A DNA stretch of 64,000 nucleotides, from positions 1-64,000 of the forward strand of contig NZ_JAIVKX010000021.1 in NCBI RefSeq assembly GCF_020524285.1, in the 5' to 3' direction. The notes below the pieces were generated by a model. That model was not told the origin of the DNA and made no database searches. It saw nothing but the letters and a program-made list of their open reading frames with translations. The stretch's first letter is position 1, and each line of letters starts with the position of its first letter. The position numbers were made by a program, and so were the translations under genes. The DNA is from Alloyangia pacifica. GTDB taxonomy: Bacteria > Pseudomonadota > Alphaproteobacteria > Rhodobacterales > Rhodobacteraceae. Of the stretch, positions 8,093 to 16,969 are shown in pieces.

Positions 8093-8929
8093 ATGACATC
8101 CAAGAGCCTCTTCCTCTCTGCCGCGCTCACCGCGCTCGCCGCCATTCCCGCCCAGGCCGAAGGCTACAAGGTCGCGCTCGACGGCACCTTCGCCCCCCAC
8201 GCCATGCCCAGCCTCTCCGGCGGCATCGAGGGCTTCAACGTCGATCTCGCCGCCGCCATCGGCGAGAAGCTCGGCGTCGAGATGGAGGTGATCGCCGCGC
8301 AGTTCTCCGGCCTCATCCCGGCGCTGCAGGCGGGCACCTACGACTTCCTCGTCGCCCCCACCACCGTCACCGAGGAGCGCTCCGCCAACCTGCTCTTCTC
8401 CGAGGGCTTCATGGACACCAACTTCGCCTTCACCGTCCCGACCGGCACCGAGGCGATGGAGGGGCTCGACGCCTTCAAGGGCAAGACCATCGCGGTCAAC
8501 AAGGGCTCGGTCTACGAGGCCTTCCTGACCGAAAAGGCCGAGGAATACGGCTGGGAAGTGGTCGCCTACGGCACCAACACCGACGCCGTCGAGGCGGTGG
8601 TGACCGGCCGCGCCGATGCCAACCTCGCCGGCGCCACGGCCTCGGCCTGGGCCGCCAAGCAGAACCCGCGCATCGACCTGAGCTACGAATACCCCACCGG
8701 CCTCGTCTGGGCCTTCCCCTTCCGCAAGGACGACGTCGAGACCCGCAACAAGATCGACACCGTGCTGGAATGCCTGAAGACCGACGGCACGATGGCCGCC
8801 CTGTCCGAGAAGTGGTTCGCCGTGACCCCGACCGAGGGCACCACCATCGTCACCCCGACCCCCGGCTACGGCACCCCCGGTTTCGATGGCTACGACGAGA
8901 CCGAACACGAGGTTTCCTGCGACTTCTGA
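8093..8929 (+). CDS. Polar amino-acid/hydantoin-type ABC transporter periplasmic binding protein
   Basis: Family-3 extracellular solute-binding protein, 278 aa. A Sec signal peptide occupies residues 1-23 (hydrophobic core FLSAALTALAAI, cleavage after AQA). The mature protein has the two-lobe pattern: EGFNVDLAAAIGEKLGVEMEV for lobe 1, and LDAFKGKTIAVNKGS at the hinge into lobe 2. The ATG at 8093 follows GGAG by 6 bases. Other in-frame starts lie in the AT-rich leader. It feeds the ATPase and two permeases immediately downstream. The linked carbamoylase, hydantoinase and racemase genes suggest the ligand is a hydantoin, N-carbamoyl amino acid or related ureide. The ligand is inferred, not seen. 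Confidence 0.88.
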   Translation: MTSKSLFLSAALTALAAIPAQAEGYKVALDGTFAPHAMPSLSGGIEGFNVDLAAAIGEKLGVEMEVIAAQFSGLIPALQAGTYDFLVAPTTVTEERSANLLFSEGFMDTNFAFTVPTGTEAMEGLDAFKGKTIAVNKGSVYEAFLTEKAEEYGWEVVAYGTNTDAVEAVVTGRADANLAGATASAWAAKQNPRIDLSYEYPTGLVWAFPFRKDDVETRNKIDTVLECLKTDGTMAALSEKWFAVTPTEGTTIVTPTPGYGTPGFDGYDETEHEVSCDF

Positions 8930-8957
8930 TCGCTGAACCTGCTCCCTGATACCCATG

Positions 8958-8980
8958 GGCGGGGCGCGCGACGCCCCGTC
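8958..8980 (+). promoter_or_regulatory. Intercistronic stem-loop after the binding-protein gene
   Basis: GGGGCG and CGCCCC (8961-8966/8972-8977), extended by outer pairs, form a hairpin in the 72-bp gap between the binding-protein and ATPase genes. There is no T-run. Such hairpins after binding-protein genes usually stabilise the upstream mRNA so that the binding protein is made in excess over the membrane parts. Confidence 0.5.
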
Positions 8981-9001
8981 CTCCCAGCCGAAAGACACCC
9001 C

Positions 9002-9787
9002 ATGCCCGCTCCCTCTCCCGCGTCCACCGCAAAGGTCCATCAAAGACCGATGCTCGAGATCAACCAGCTCGAGAAGAGTTTCGGCGACACCCAGGTGCTG
9101 ACCTCGATCGACCTCAGCGTGAAGCCGGGCGAGCTGGTCTTCGTCATCGGGCCCTCGGGCTCGGGCAAGTCGACCATGCTGCGCTGCTGCAACCGGCTCG
9201 AGGAGCCGACCTCGGGCAGCATCCTGCTCGACGGCGAACATGTCACCGCCTGCCACGGCGCCGCGCTCGACAAGATGCGGCTGAAGATCGGCATGGTGTT
9301 CCAAGGCTTCCACCTCTACCCGCACAAGTCGGTGCTGGCCAACGTCATGCTGGCGCAGGTCAAGGCGCTGAAACGCTCCAAGCCCGAGGCCAAGGCCCGC
9401 GCCATGGAGATGCTCGAACACGTCGGGCTGGCGCATAAGGCGGATGCCATGCCCTCCGAGCTGTCGGGCGGCCAGCAGCAGCGCGTCGCCATCGCCCGCG
9501 CGCTGGCGCTCGATCCCAAGGTCATGCTCTTCGACGAACCGACCTCGGCGCTCGATCCCGAGCTCGTCGGCTCGGTGCTCAAGGTGATGAAACAGCTCCG
9601 CGACGAGGGCATGACCATGGTCGTGGTCAGCCACGAGATGGACTTCGCCCGCGAGGCCGCCGACCGCGTCGTCTTCATGGACGGCGGCGTGGTGGTCGAG
9701 GCCGGCACCCCCGAAGAGATCTTCGGCAGCCCCAAGTCCGAGCGCCTGCGCGCCTTCCTCTCCCGCCTGCACCCGAGCGACGCATGA
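9002..9787 (+). CDS. Amino-acid-type ABC transporter ATP-binding protein
   Basis: GlnQ/HisP-type ATPase, 261 aa from the ATG at 9002. An alternative ATG at 9050 would start at [13 protein letters not shown], the usual family N-terminus, and cannot be excluded. Walker A (GPSGSGKST), Q-loop ([12 protein letters not shown]), signature ([15 protein letters not shown]), Walker B ([14 protein letters not shown]) and H-loop ([10 protein letters not shown]) are all intact. It energises the importer formed with the flanking binding protein and permeases. It ends in a 4-bp ATGA overlap with the first permease gene. Confidence 0.9.
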   Translation: MPAPSPASTAKVHQRPMLEINQLEKSFGDTQVLTSIDLSVKPGELVFVIGPSGSGKSTMLRCCNRLEEPTSGSILLDGEHVTACHGAALDKMRLKIGMVFQGFHLYPHKSVLANVMLAQVKALKRSKPEAKARAMEMLEHVGLAHKADAMPSELSGGQQQRVAIARALALDPKVMLFDEPTSALDPELVGSVLKVMKQLRDEGMTMVVVSHEMDFAREAADRVVFMDGGVVVEAGTPEEIFGSPKSERLRAFLSRLHPSDA

Positions 9788-10452
9788 GATTCCTCGACAC
9801 ATTCTTCGACGGCGCGGTGATGGCGAAATACCTGCCGGACCTGCTGTCGGCCATCGTCACCACGCTCTGGCTCAGCGCGATCATCGTCGTCGGCGGGCTC
9901 GCCCTCGGTCTCGTTCTGGCTTGCCTCCGCACGCTCGGACGCTGGTACCTGACCCTGCCCATCGTCGCCTTCGCCGACATCGGCCGCGCCCTGCCGCCGC
10001 TGGTGGTCATCCTGATCTTCTACTTCGGCCTGCCCGGGCTCGGCATCAGCCTTTCGGGGCCGATGGTGCTGATCCTCGTGCTCGGCGGCGTGCTTGCCGC
10101 TTTCGCCGAGGAGATCTTCTGGGCCGGTCTCACCTCCGTCTCCAAGGGCCAATGGGAGGCGGGCCGCGCCACCGGCCTCAGCTTCGCGCAGACGCTCTTC
10201 GAGATCGCCCTGCCGCAGGCCATCCGCATGGGCATCCCGCCGCTGGTCAACCGCGCGCTGGCGATCACCAAGATGACCGCGCTCGGCTCGGTGATCGGGG
10301 TGAAGGAAATCCTTGCCGTCTCCTCCTCGGCGCAGAGCTTCTCGGGCTCCGCCACCCCGCTGACCATGGCGGCGCTCGCCTATCTGGCGATCTTCCTGCC
10401 GGTGGTCATCCTCTCGCGCCTGCTCGAGCGGCGCTACGCCTGGGCCGTGTAA
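9784..10452 (+). CDS. Amino-acid-type ABC transporter permease (first subunit)
   Basis: HisM/GlnP-family inner-membrane permease, 222 aa, with about five hydrophobic helices. The EAA coupling loop reads [24 protein letters not shown], where the conserved EAxxAxG pattern contacts the ATPase. It is translationally coupled to the ATPase gene by ATGA and followed 12 bp later by its partner permease. The two probably form a heterodimer channel. Confidence 0.89.
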   Translation: MRFLDTFFDGAVMAKYLPDLLSAIVTTLWLSAIIVVGGLALGLVLACLRTLGRWYLTLPIVAFADIGRALPPLVVILIFYFGLPGLGISLSGPMVLILVLGGVLAAFAEEIFWAGLTSVSKGQWEAGRATGLSFAQTLFEIALPQAIRMGIPPLVNRALAITKMTALGSVIGVKEILAVSSSAQSFSGSATPLTMAALAYLAIFLPVVILSRLLERRYAWAV

Positions 10453-10464
10453 GGAGCTGACCCC

Positions 10465-11133
10465 ATGAGCAACTTCATCGACCTCTTCTTCAACGTGGGC
10501 ATCATGGCGCAGGCCTGGCCGCTGCTGCTCAAGGGGCTGATCGTCACCCTCGAGCTCTGCGCGGTGGTCATCGGTCTCGGCCTGATCGGCGGCCTGTTCC
10601 TGGCGCTCGGCGCGCTGTCGCCAAGTAAGTGGCTGAAATGGCCGTCGGTCGGCTTCATCGACCTCTTCCGGGCGCTGCCGCCGCTGGTGCTGCTGGTCTT
10701 CGTCTTCTCGGGCCTGCCCTTCGCCGGGCTGGAGCTGAGCCCCTTCATGGCCGTGGTCATCGCCTTCTTCCTCAACAACTCGGCCTATTTCGCCGAGGTC
10801 TTCCGGGCCGGCATCCAGTCGGTGCCGAATGGCCAGACCGAGGCCGCCCGCGCCACCGGGCTGAGCAAGGCGCAGACCCTGACGCACGTGGTCCTGCCGC
10901 AGGCGGTGCGCAACGTGCTGCCCGACCTGCTGTCGAACACCGTCGAGGTGGTCAAGCTGACCTCGCTCGCCTCGGTCGTCTCCCTCTCCGAGCTGCTCTA
11001 CTCCGCCAACATGGCCCGCTCGGTGACCTACAACTCCTCGCCGCTGATCCTCGCGGCGCTGATCTACCTCGCGATCCTCTGGCCGCTCGTCCGTCTTATC
11101 TCGCGGTACCAGCGCGGGCTCGCGGTGCACTGA
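10465..11133 (+). CDS. Amino-acid-type ABC transporter permease (second subunit)
   Basis: Second HisM/GlnP-like permease, 222 aa, paralogous to the preceding one. The EAA loop is TEAARATGLSKAQTLTHVV, followed by LPQAVRNVLPDLLSNTVE, a strong family match. About five TM segments are visible. It starts 12 bp after the first permease with an AAGGAG ribosome site and completes the four-gene importer. The next gene is the carbamoylase, 22 bp away, tying transport to hydrolysis. Confidence 0.89.
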   Translation: MSNFIDLFFNVGIMAQAWPLLLKGLIVTLELCAVVIGLGLIGGLFLALGALSPSKWLKWPSVGFIDLFRALPPLVLLVFVFSGLPFAGLELSPFMAVVIAFFLNNSAYFAEVFRAGIQSVPNGQTEAARATGLSKAQTLTHVVLPQAVRNVLPDLLSNTVEVVKLTSLASVVSLSELLYSANMARSVTYNSSPLILAALIYLAILWPLVRLISRYQRGLAVH

Positions 11134-11155
11134 ACGTCCCTGAAAGGAAACTCCC

Positions 11156-12082
11156 ATGACGAAGATGATTATCGGCGGTGCCCAGATCGGCGGCATCCAG
11201 AAGGACGAGACCCGCGAAGAGGTCGTCGCCCGGATGATCGCGCTGATGGACCAGGCGCACGCCAAGGGCGTGAAGTTCCTGGTCTACCCCGAGATGACGC
11301 TGACCACCTTCTTCCCGCGCTTCTACGTCGAGGACCGCGCCGAGTTCGACCACTGGTTCGAGACCCAGATGCCGAACCCCGCCGTGCAGCCGCTCTTCGA
11401 CAAGGCGAAGGACTACGGCATGGGCTTCACCTTCGGCTATTGCGAGCTGACGCCGGAGGGGGACCATTTCAACACCTCGATCATCGTCTCGCCGGAGGGC
11501 GAGATCGTGCTGAAGTACCGCAAGACCCACCTGCCCGGCCACGCCGAGTTCGAGCCCGAGCGCACCCACCAGCACCTCGAGAAGCGCTACTTCCTGCCCG
11601 GCGACACCGGCTTCAACGTCGTGAAGAACCAGGACGTCATCATGGGCATGGCGATCTGCAACGACCGCCGCTGGCCGGAAAGCTGGCGCATGATGGGCCT
11701 GCAGGGCGTGCAACTGGTGACCATCGGCTATAACACCCCGTCGCAGAACAACCTGTCGGCGGAAGAGGGTCTCGAGCGCCGCATGTACCACCACGAGCTG
11801 TCGGTCTGCGCCGGCGCCTACCAGAACTCGACCTATGCCGTGGCCGTGGCCAAATGCGGCATGGAGGACGGCAACCACATGTTCGCCGGCTCGATCATCG
11901 TCGACCCCGACGGCTTCGTCGTGGCAAAAGCCGAGGGCGAGGGCGACGAGCTGATCGTGCACGAGGCGGATTTCGCCAAGTGCGACTTCGGCAAATCCAC
12001 CGTGTTCAACTTCGCGGCGCACCGCCGCATCGAGCACTACGGGCTGATCGCCAGCCAGACCGGCGTGAAGGTGCCGGAATAA
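11156..12082 (+). CDS. N-carbamoyl-D-amino-acid hydrolase
   Basis: Nitrilase-superfamily amidohydrolase, 308 aa, matching D-carbamoylases end to end in remembered landmarks (TTFFPR, HLPGH, QHLEKRYF, AICNDRRWPE, AHRRIEHYGL). The catalytic triad is visible as Glu46 (YPEMTLTT), Lys123 (KYRKTHLPG) and Cys168 (AICNDRRW). It converts N-carbamoyl-D-amino acids to D-amino acids, CO2 and ammonia in the cytoplasm, the second step after hydantoinase. RBS GGAAAC is at 5-bp spacing. Stereospecificity is inferred from resemblance to Agrobacterium D-carbamoylase; a beta-ureidopropionase role is less likely. Confidence 0.9.
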   Translation: MTKMIIGGAQIGGIQKDETREEVVARMIALMDQAHAKGVKFLVYPEMTLTTFFPRFYVEDRAEFDHWFETQMPNPAVQPLFDKAKDYGMGFTFGYCELTPEGDHFNTSIIVSPEGEIVLKYRKTHLPGHAEFEPERTHQHLEKRYFLPGDTGFNVVKNQDVIMGMAICNDRRWPESWRMMGLQGVQLVTIGYNTPSQNNLSAEEGLERRMYHHELSVCAGAYQNSTYAVAVAKCGMEDGNHMFAGSIIVDPDGFVVAKAEGEGDELIVHEADFAKCDFGKSTVFNFAAHRRIEHYGLIASQTGVKVPE

Positions 12083-12110
12083 GACCGGATAGACCCGGAC
12101 TGAAACAAGC

Positions 12111-12133
12111 GCGCCGGGGCCCAGCCCCGGCGC
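12111..12133 (+). promoter_or_regulatory. Perfect 10-bp intercistronic hairpin
   Basis: GCGCCGGGGC at 12111-12120 and GCCCCGGCGC at 12124-12133 pair perfectly around the loop CCA. It lies in the 109-bp gap between the carbamoylase and hydantoinase genes. There is no poly-T tail, so attenuation or mRNA stabilisation is more likely than full termination. Confidence 0.6.
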
Positions 12134-12134
12134 C

Positions 12135-12150
12135 CGTCCCCGCGGGGACA
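12135..12150. other. Isolated parS-like palindrome
   Basis: CGTCCCCGCGGGGACA matches the 16-bp palindrome of the replicon's partition locus (TGTCCCCGCGGGGACA) at 15 of 16 positions. It is identical to the variants seen upstream of repA at 29132 and 29213. It lies about 17 kb from that locus, directly after a hairpin and 42 bp upstream of the hydantoinase start. No other full copy was seen outside 29.0-32.4 kb. Confidence 0.65.
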
Positions 12151-12191
12151 GACGGATAGGCCGCCCGCGGCGGCACGGAAGGAGAGACGAG

Positions 12192-13646
12192 ATGCAGTTC
12201 GACACGGTGATCCACGGCGGCATGATCGCGACCGCCGATTACACGGCCAAGGGCAACATCGGCATCAAGGACGGGCGCATCGCCGCCGTGGCCGAAAAGC
12301 TCGAGGGCGGCGACCGCCGGATCGACGCGGGCGGGCGCATCATCGTGCCCGGCGGCATCGAGGCCCACGCCCATATCGCGCAGGAAAGCTCCTCGGGCGT
12401 GATGACCGCCGACGACTACCTCTCCGGTTCGATCTCGGCGGCCTACGGCGGCAACTCGTCGTTCATCCCCTTCGCGGCGCAGCAGCGCGGCCAGTCGGTC
12501 GATGACGTCATCGCCACCTACGACGCCCGCGCCGCCCGCTCGGTGATTGACTATTCGTACCACCTGATCATCTCCGACCCGAAGCCCGAGGTGCTCGAGG
12601 ACCAGCTGCCCCGCGCCTTCGCCCGCGGCATCACCTCGTTCAAGGTCTTCATGACCTACGACCTGATGAACCTCGGCGACGGCGGCATGCTCGACATCCT
12701 CACCGTCGCGCGCGAGCACGGCGCGATCACCATGGTCCATGCCGAGAACAACGACATGGTCAAATGGATGAACCGCAAGCTGGCGGCCAAGGGGCTCACG
12801 GCACCGAAATACCACGCCATCTCGCGCCCCGAGCTGGCCGAGGAAGAGGCGATCAACCGCGCCATCCAGCTCGCCAAGCTGGTGGATGCGCCGCTGTTCA
12901 TCGTGCACGTCTCGACCGAGGGCGGCGCCGAGATCGTCCGCCGCGAGAAGTTTGGCGGCGCCAAGCTCTTCGCCGAGACCTGCCCGCAATACCTCGCGCT
13001 CACCCGTGAAGACCTCGACCGCCCCGGCATGGAAGGCGCGAAATACATCTGCTCGCCGCCGCTGCGCGACAGCCGCACGCAGGATGCGCTCTGGCACCAC
13101 ATCGCGCAGGGCACCTTCGAGAGCGTCAGCTCGGACCACGCGCCCTACCGCTTCGACGAGACCGGCAAGTTCCTGAACGGCTCGGACATTCCCTACCCGA
13201 AGATCGCCAACGGCATGCCCGGCATCGCCGCGCGCCTGCCCTATCTCTTCTCCGAAGGCGTGGTGAAGGGCCGCATCACCCTCGAACAGTTCGTCGCCCT
13301 GTCCTCGACCAATGCCGCCAAGACCTTCGGCTGTGACAGCAAGGGCCGCATCGCCCCGGGCATGGATGCCGACATCGCCATCTGGAACCCCGAGGCGCGT
13401 GTCACCGTGACCGCCGCCGACCAGCACGACAACATGGATTACACGCCCTTCGAAGGCATGGAGATCACCGGCAAGCCCGAGATCGTGATGAACCGCGGTG
13501 CGGTGATCGTCGAGCACGGCGAGCTGAAGGCCAAGGAAGGCCAGGGCCGCTTCGTCGCCCGCCAGCCCGTCGATCTGCGCGGCAAGCCCGGCTTCACCGC
13601 CAAGGAGCTCGATCCGGCCCAGAACTTCGGCGCGGAGCTGCGCTGA
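12192..13646 (+). CDS. Hydantoinase / dihydropyrimidinase
   Basis: Binuclear-zinc cyclic amidohydrolase, 484 aa. Metal ligands are visible: His59 and His61 (EAHAH), carboxylated Lys151 (SFKVFMTY), His183 (VHAEN), His239 (IVHVS) and Asp315 (SSDHAPY). It opens the ring of 5-substituted hydantoins (or dihydropyrimidines) to N-carbamoyl amino acids, the substrate of the preceding gene. The standard 'GGID-x-HTH' entry motif is GGIEAHAH here, a mild variation. RBS GGAGAGACG sits before the ATG. Its stop overlaps the racemase start by one base (TGATG). Confidence 0.91.
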   Translation: MQFDTVIHGGMIATADYTAKGNIGIKDGRIAAVAEKLEGGDRRIDAGGRIIVPGGIEAHAHIAQESSSGVMTADDYLSGSISAAYGGNSSFIPFAAQQRGQSVDDVIATYDARAARSVIDYSYHLIISDPKPEVLEDQLPRAFARGITSFKVFMTYDLMNLGDGGMLDILTVAREHGAITMVHAENNDMVKWMNRKLAAKGLTAPKYHAISRPELAEEEAINRAIQLAKLVDAPLFIVHVSTEGGAEIVRREKFGGAKLFAETCPQYLALTREDLDRPGMEGAKYICSPPLRDSRTQDALWHHIAQGTFESVSSDHAPYRFDETGKFLNGSDIPYPKIANGMPGIAARLPYLFSEGVVKGRITLEQFVALSSTNAAKTFGCDSKGRIAPGMDADIAIWNPEARVTVTAADQHDNMDYTPFEGMEITGKPEIVMNRGAVIVEHGELKAKEGQGRFVARQPVDLRGKPGFTAKELDPAQNFGAELR

Positions 13647-14299
13647 TGGGTCCGATCCTCATCATCAACCCCAACTCCTCGGGATCGGTCACCCAGGGCA
13701 TCCGCGAGGCGATCGCGCATCTCGCCCCGGCGCAGGGCCCGGCCTTCGAGGTCACCGACCTGCCCGCCTCGCCGGCGACCATCGCGAGCGCCGAGGACGT
13801 GGCCCGCGCCGGGCTCGGCTTCGCCGAAGCGGCGCGGGCCCGGCCCGACGCCGCCGCCTATGTCTCGGCCTGCTTCTCCGATCCGGGCGTCGAGCTGACG
13901 CGGACGCTGGTCAAGCAGCCGGTGATCGGCGTGCAGGAGGCGGGCATCCTCACCGCCATGGCCCGCGCCGATCTCTTCGGGATCATCGCGCTGGCCCCCG
14001 GCTCGGTCGCCCGGCATCGGGTGAAGATCCGCGCCATGGGCGTCGAAAGCCGCCTCGCCGCCGAGCTTGCCCTGCCCGGGGTCTCCGCCGAGGCCTCGGG
14101 GCGCGACCCGGAGGTCTACGGCATGTGCGTCACGCTTGGCCGCGAGCTGGCCGGGAAAGGCGCCGGCGCGGTGGTGCTGGGCTGTGCCGGCATGGCGCCG
14201 ATCCGGGCCAGGCTCGAGCGCGACATCGGCATCGCGGTGATCGACCCGGTGCAGGCCGCTGCCGCCATGGCACTGGGCTTGGTTGGAGCCCCCGAATGA
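13646..14299 (+). CDS. Hydantoin racemase (Asp/Glu/hydantoin racemase family)
   Basis: Cofactor-independent racemase, 217 aa. The two catalytic cysteines are Cys76 (SACFSDPG) and Cys180 (LGCAGM), at the spacing of known hydantoin racemases. The N-terminal INPNSSGSVT is the family substrate loop. It interconverts D- and L-5-substituted hydantoins so that the stereospecific hydantoinase and carbamoylase can consume both forms. It starts on the stop of hydantoinase and ends in an ATGA overlap with the LysR gene, so the four genes are translated together. Confidence 0.9.
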   Translation: MGPILIINPNSSGSVTQGIREAIAHLAPAQGPAFEVTDLPASPATIASAEDVARAGLGFAEAARARPDAAAYVSACFSDPGVELTRTLVKQPVIGVQEAGILTAMARADLFGIIALAPGSVARHRVKIRAMGVESRLAAELALPGVSAEASGRDPEVYGMCVTLGRELAGKGAGAVVLGCAGMAPIRARLERDIGIAVIDPVQAAAAMALGLVGAPE

Positions 14300-15237
14300 C
14301 CACCGAGCCGGGCCTTCCGGACGTCTCGCTGCGGCTGCTCGAGATCTTCGCCGCGATGATGCGCTGCGCCACCACGGTCGAGGCCGCCGAGCAGCTGCGC
14401 ATCTCGCAGCCCGCGGTCTCGGCCGGGCTGCGGCAGCTCGAGACCCAGCTCGGCCTCACCCTCTTCGAACGCACCGGTCGGCGGCTGCAGCCCACCGCCG
14501 AGGCAAAGGCGCTCTACGAGGAGATCCGGCCCGTCTTCAGCCTGATGCGCGGCTTCTCGCAGCGCGCGCGTGACATGAAGCTCGGCATGGCCGGGCGGCT
14601 CAAGGTCATCGCCACCCCGCCGCTCGGCTACTCGGTCGCCCCGGTCGCGCTGCGCCGCTTCCTCGACAGCCGCCCCGATGTCTCGGTCGCCTTCGACGTG
14701 CGGCGGCTCGAGCAGGTCAGGGACGCGGTGCAGAGCGGCCAGGCCGACATCGGCCTCGCCATCGACCACGACCGGCAGGCGGCGGTGAACGTCGACGTCC
14801 TGCAGCGCGCCCACATGGTGGCGCTGGTGCCCAAGGACAGCCCGCTCGCCGCCAAGCCCCATCTCACCGCGCTCGACCTGCAGGCCGAGCCGCTGGTCGG
14901 GCTCGAGATGGCCTCGAACCTCGGACAGCTGGTGCGCAAGGCCTACGAGCAGGTCGGCGCCACCTACGCCCCGCGCATCGAGGTGCGCTACTGCGCCACC
15001 GCAACCGCGCTGGCGGCGCAGCATCTGGGTGTCACCGTGGTCGATCCCTATTCAGCCTCCACCCATGCCACCGAGGGGCTTGTCTGCAAGCCGTTCCTGC
15101 CCGCCTGCGAGGTGAAGGCAGTGATGTACACCCGCCGGGGCGTGCCCTACTCGGGGCTGCTGCACAGCTTCATGTCCGACCTGCGCGCCGCCTTTGCCGA
15201 CAGCGACCTGCTGATCGCCGAGCCGCAGCGCGGCTGA
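14296..15237 (+). CDS. LysR-family transcriptional regulator of the hydantoin operon
   Basis: LTTR of 313 aa. The winged helix is at residues ~10-70, with the pattern AAEQLRISQPAVSAGLRQLE, then LTLFERTGRRLQPT. The effector domain follows (GRLKVIATPPLGYSVAPVAL onward). The ATG at 14296 overlaps the racemase stop (ATGA), which fixes the start and makes the regulator the last gene of the operon it probably controls. The AT island at 7955-7995 is the likely target. The inducer is presumably a hydantoin or N-carbamoyl compound. Confidence 0.9.
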   Translation: MTTEPGLPDVSLRLLEIFAAMMRCATTVEAAEQLRISQPAVSAGLRQLETQLGLTLFERTGRRLQPTAEAKALYEEIRPVFSLMRGFSQRARDMKLGMAGRLKVIATPPLGYSVAPVALRRFLDSRPDVSVAFDVRRLEQVRDAVQSGQADIGLAIDHDRQAAVNVDVLQRAHMVALVPKDSPLAAKPHLTALDLQAEPLVGLEMASNLGQLVRKAYEQVGATYAPRIEVRYCATATALAAQHLGVTVVDPYSASTHATEGLVCKPFLPACEVKAVMYTRRGVPYSGLLHSFMSDLRAAFADSDLLIAEPQRG

Positions 15238-15261
15238 CCTTCCATCCCCGCAGATGCAAAA

Positions 15262-15287
15262 CACCCGGGCAGTGTCCCGCCCGGGTG
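15262..15287 (-). terminator. Terminator between LysR gene and peptide-transporter operon
   Basis: CACCCGGGC at 15262-15270 and GCCCGGGTG at 15279-15287 form a 9-bp stem with an 8-nt loop. Read on the minus strand the stem is followed by TTTTGC, giving a weak rho-independent terminator for the leftward ABC operon. It may also slow rightward transcripts from the LysR gene. Confidence 0.65.
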
Positions 15288-15314
15288 GTCCGATGTCCCG
15301 CAATCGTGCCGGCC

Positions 15315-16115
15315 CTAGCTCGCCGAACGCTGCGCCGCCTCCACGCCTTCGTGACCCGAAGAGCGCAGGGCGCTGTCGAGCAGGTGGCGGGTGTAGGGGT
15401 GCTCGGCCTGCAGCCTGCGCATCGCCTCGACCTCCAGCGTCTCGACGATCTCGCCGGTCTGCATGACGGCGACCCGGTCGCACATGTGGCCGATGACGCC
15501 GAGATCGTGGCTGACCATCAGGTAGGTCAGGCCGAACTCGGCGCGCAGGTCCGACAGCAGGTTGAGGATCTCGGCCTGCACCGACACGTCGAGCGCCGAG
15601 GTCGGCTCGTCAAGCAGCAGCACCTTCGGCTCGGGCGCCAGCGCCCGGGCGATGGCGACGCGCTGCCGCTGACCGCCCGAGAGCTGGTGCGGGTAGCGGA
15701 AGCGGAAACCGCCGCCCAGACCCACCTGCTCGAGCAGCCGGTCGATGCGCGCATCGACCCCGTCCTTGATGCCGTGCAGCGCCAGCGTCTCGCTCAGCAC
15801 CCGGTCGATGGTCTGGCGCGGGTGCAGCGAGGCATAGGGATCCTGAAACACCATCTGCACCCTGCGGTAGAACGCCTTCGAGCGCTTGGCGCCCGAGAGC
15901 GCCTCGCCGCCGACGTGCATGGCGCCGTGCCAGTCGGTGACCAGCCCCACCAGCGCGCGCAGCACGGTCGACTTGCCCGAGCCGGACTCGCCGACGAGCC
16001 CGTAGCTCTCGCCCTGCGCCACGCTCAGGTCGATTCCGTGCACCACGCGGTTCCGCTCGTGGCCCTCGCCGAAGAAGACCTCGAGCCCCTCGATCTGAAT
16101 TTCCGGCTGGCTCAT
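15315..16115 (-). CDS. Oligopeptide-type ABC transporter ATP-binding protein (DppF-like)
   Basis: ATPase of 266 aa from the dipeptide/oligopeptide/nickel group. Walker A is GESGSGKST, the Q-loop MVFQDPYASLHPRQTI, the signature [15 protein letters not shown] and Walker [15 protein letters not shown]. It is the last gene of a five-gene operon and overlaps the preceding ATPase gene by 4 bp. The C-terminal peptide-transporter extension (residues ~235-266) is short, like OppF. It pairs with the DppD-like ATPase to power the two permeases. Confidence 0.89.
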   Translation of the reverse strand: MSQPEIQIEGLEVFFGEGHERNRVVHGIDLSVAQGESYGLVGESGSGKSTVLRALVGLVTDWHGAMHVGGEALSGAKRSKAFYRRVQMVFQDPYASLHPRQTIDRVLSETLALHGIKDGVDARIDRLLEQVGLGGGFRFRYPHQLSGGQRQRVAIARALAPEPKVLLLDEPTSALDVSVQAEILNLLSDLRAEFGLTYLMVSHDLGVIGHMCDRVAVMQTGEIVETLEVEAMRRLQAEHPYTRHLLDSALRSSGHEGVEAAQRSAS

Positions 16116-16969
16116 AGCATCGCACTCACGGAGGGGGCCTCGCGCCAGGCCGGATCGCGCTGCAGCGCCTCCAGCCGCGGCCGCGGGCGTTCGAGATCGG
16201 GGACCGAGTTCAGCAGTCCCAGCGTGTAGGGGTGTTTTGCCTCGTGCAGCTTGCCCGCCTCGCAGACCTCGACGATCCGCCCGGCGTACATCACCGCCAC
16301 CCGGTCGCAGAAGCCCGCGACGAGGTTGAGGTCGTGGCTGATGAAGATCAGCCCCATGCCGCGCTCGCGCACCAGCTTGTCCATGATCTCCAGCACCTGA
16401 AGCTGCACCGACACGTCGAGCGCCGAGGTGGGCTCGTCGGCGATGAGGATCTCGGGGTTCGGGATCAGCATCATGGCGATCATGATGCGCTGGCCCATGC
16501 CGCCCGAGACCTCGTGCGGGTAGAGCTTCATCACCCGCTCAGGCTCGCGGATCGCCACGGCGCCGAGCATCTCCAGCGCGCGCTTGTACGCCTCGGGCTT
16601 GTTCACCTTCTCATGGGTGCGCAGCGCCTCGATGATCTGGTCGCCGACGGTCATCACCGGGTTCAGCGAGTATTTCGGATCCTGCATGATCATGGAGATA
16701 TGCTTGCCCCGGATCGCCCGCATGCGCTTCGGCGAGGCGTCCGTCAGGCTCTCGCCCTGCATCTCCAGCCGGTCTGCCGTCACCTCGCCCGGCTTGCGGA
16801 TGAGGCCGAGGATCGCCCGGCCGGTCATCGACTTGCCGGAGCCGGACTCGCCGACGATCCCCAGCCGCTCCTTGCCGAGCGAGAGCGAGATCCCCCGCAC
16901 CGCCTCGAAGGTCCCGGAGCGCGTGGGAAAGCGCACCGAGAGGTTCTCGATATCCAGAAGATTGCTCAT
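16112..16969 (-). CDS. Oligopeptide-type ABC transporter ATP-binding protein (DppD-like)
   Basis: ATPase of 285 aa. Walker A is GESGSGKSM, the Q-loop IMQDPKYSLNPVMTVGDQI, the signature VSGGMGQRIMIAMML (slightly divergent from LSGGQ) and Walker [15 protein letters not shown]. The C-terminal segment YTLGLLNSVPDLERPRPRL is the oligopeptide-transporter extension. Both ends overlap neighbours by 4 bp (ATGA), so the operon is translationally coupled. Confidence 0.89.
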   Translation of the reverse strand: MSNLLDIENLSVRFPTRSGTFEAVRGISLSLGKERLGIVGESGSGKSMTGRAILGLIRKPGEVTADRLEMQGESLTDASPKRMRAIRGKHISMIMQDPKYSLNPVMTVGDQIIEALRTHEKVNKPEAYKRALEMLGAVAIREPERVMKLYPHEVSGGMGQRIMIAMMLIPNPEILIADEPTSALDVSVQLQVLEIMDKLVRERGMGLIFISHDLNLVAGFCDRVAVMYAGRIVEVCEAGKLHEAKHPYTLGLLNSVPDLERPRPRLEALQRDPAWREAPSVSAML

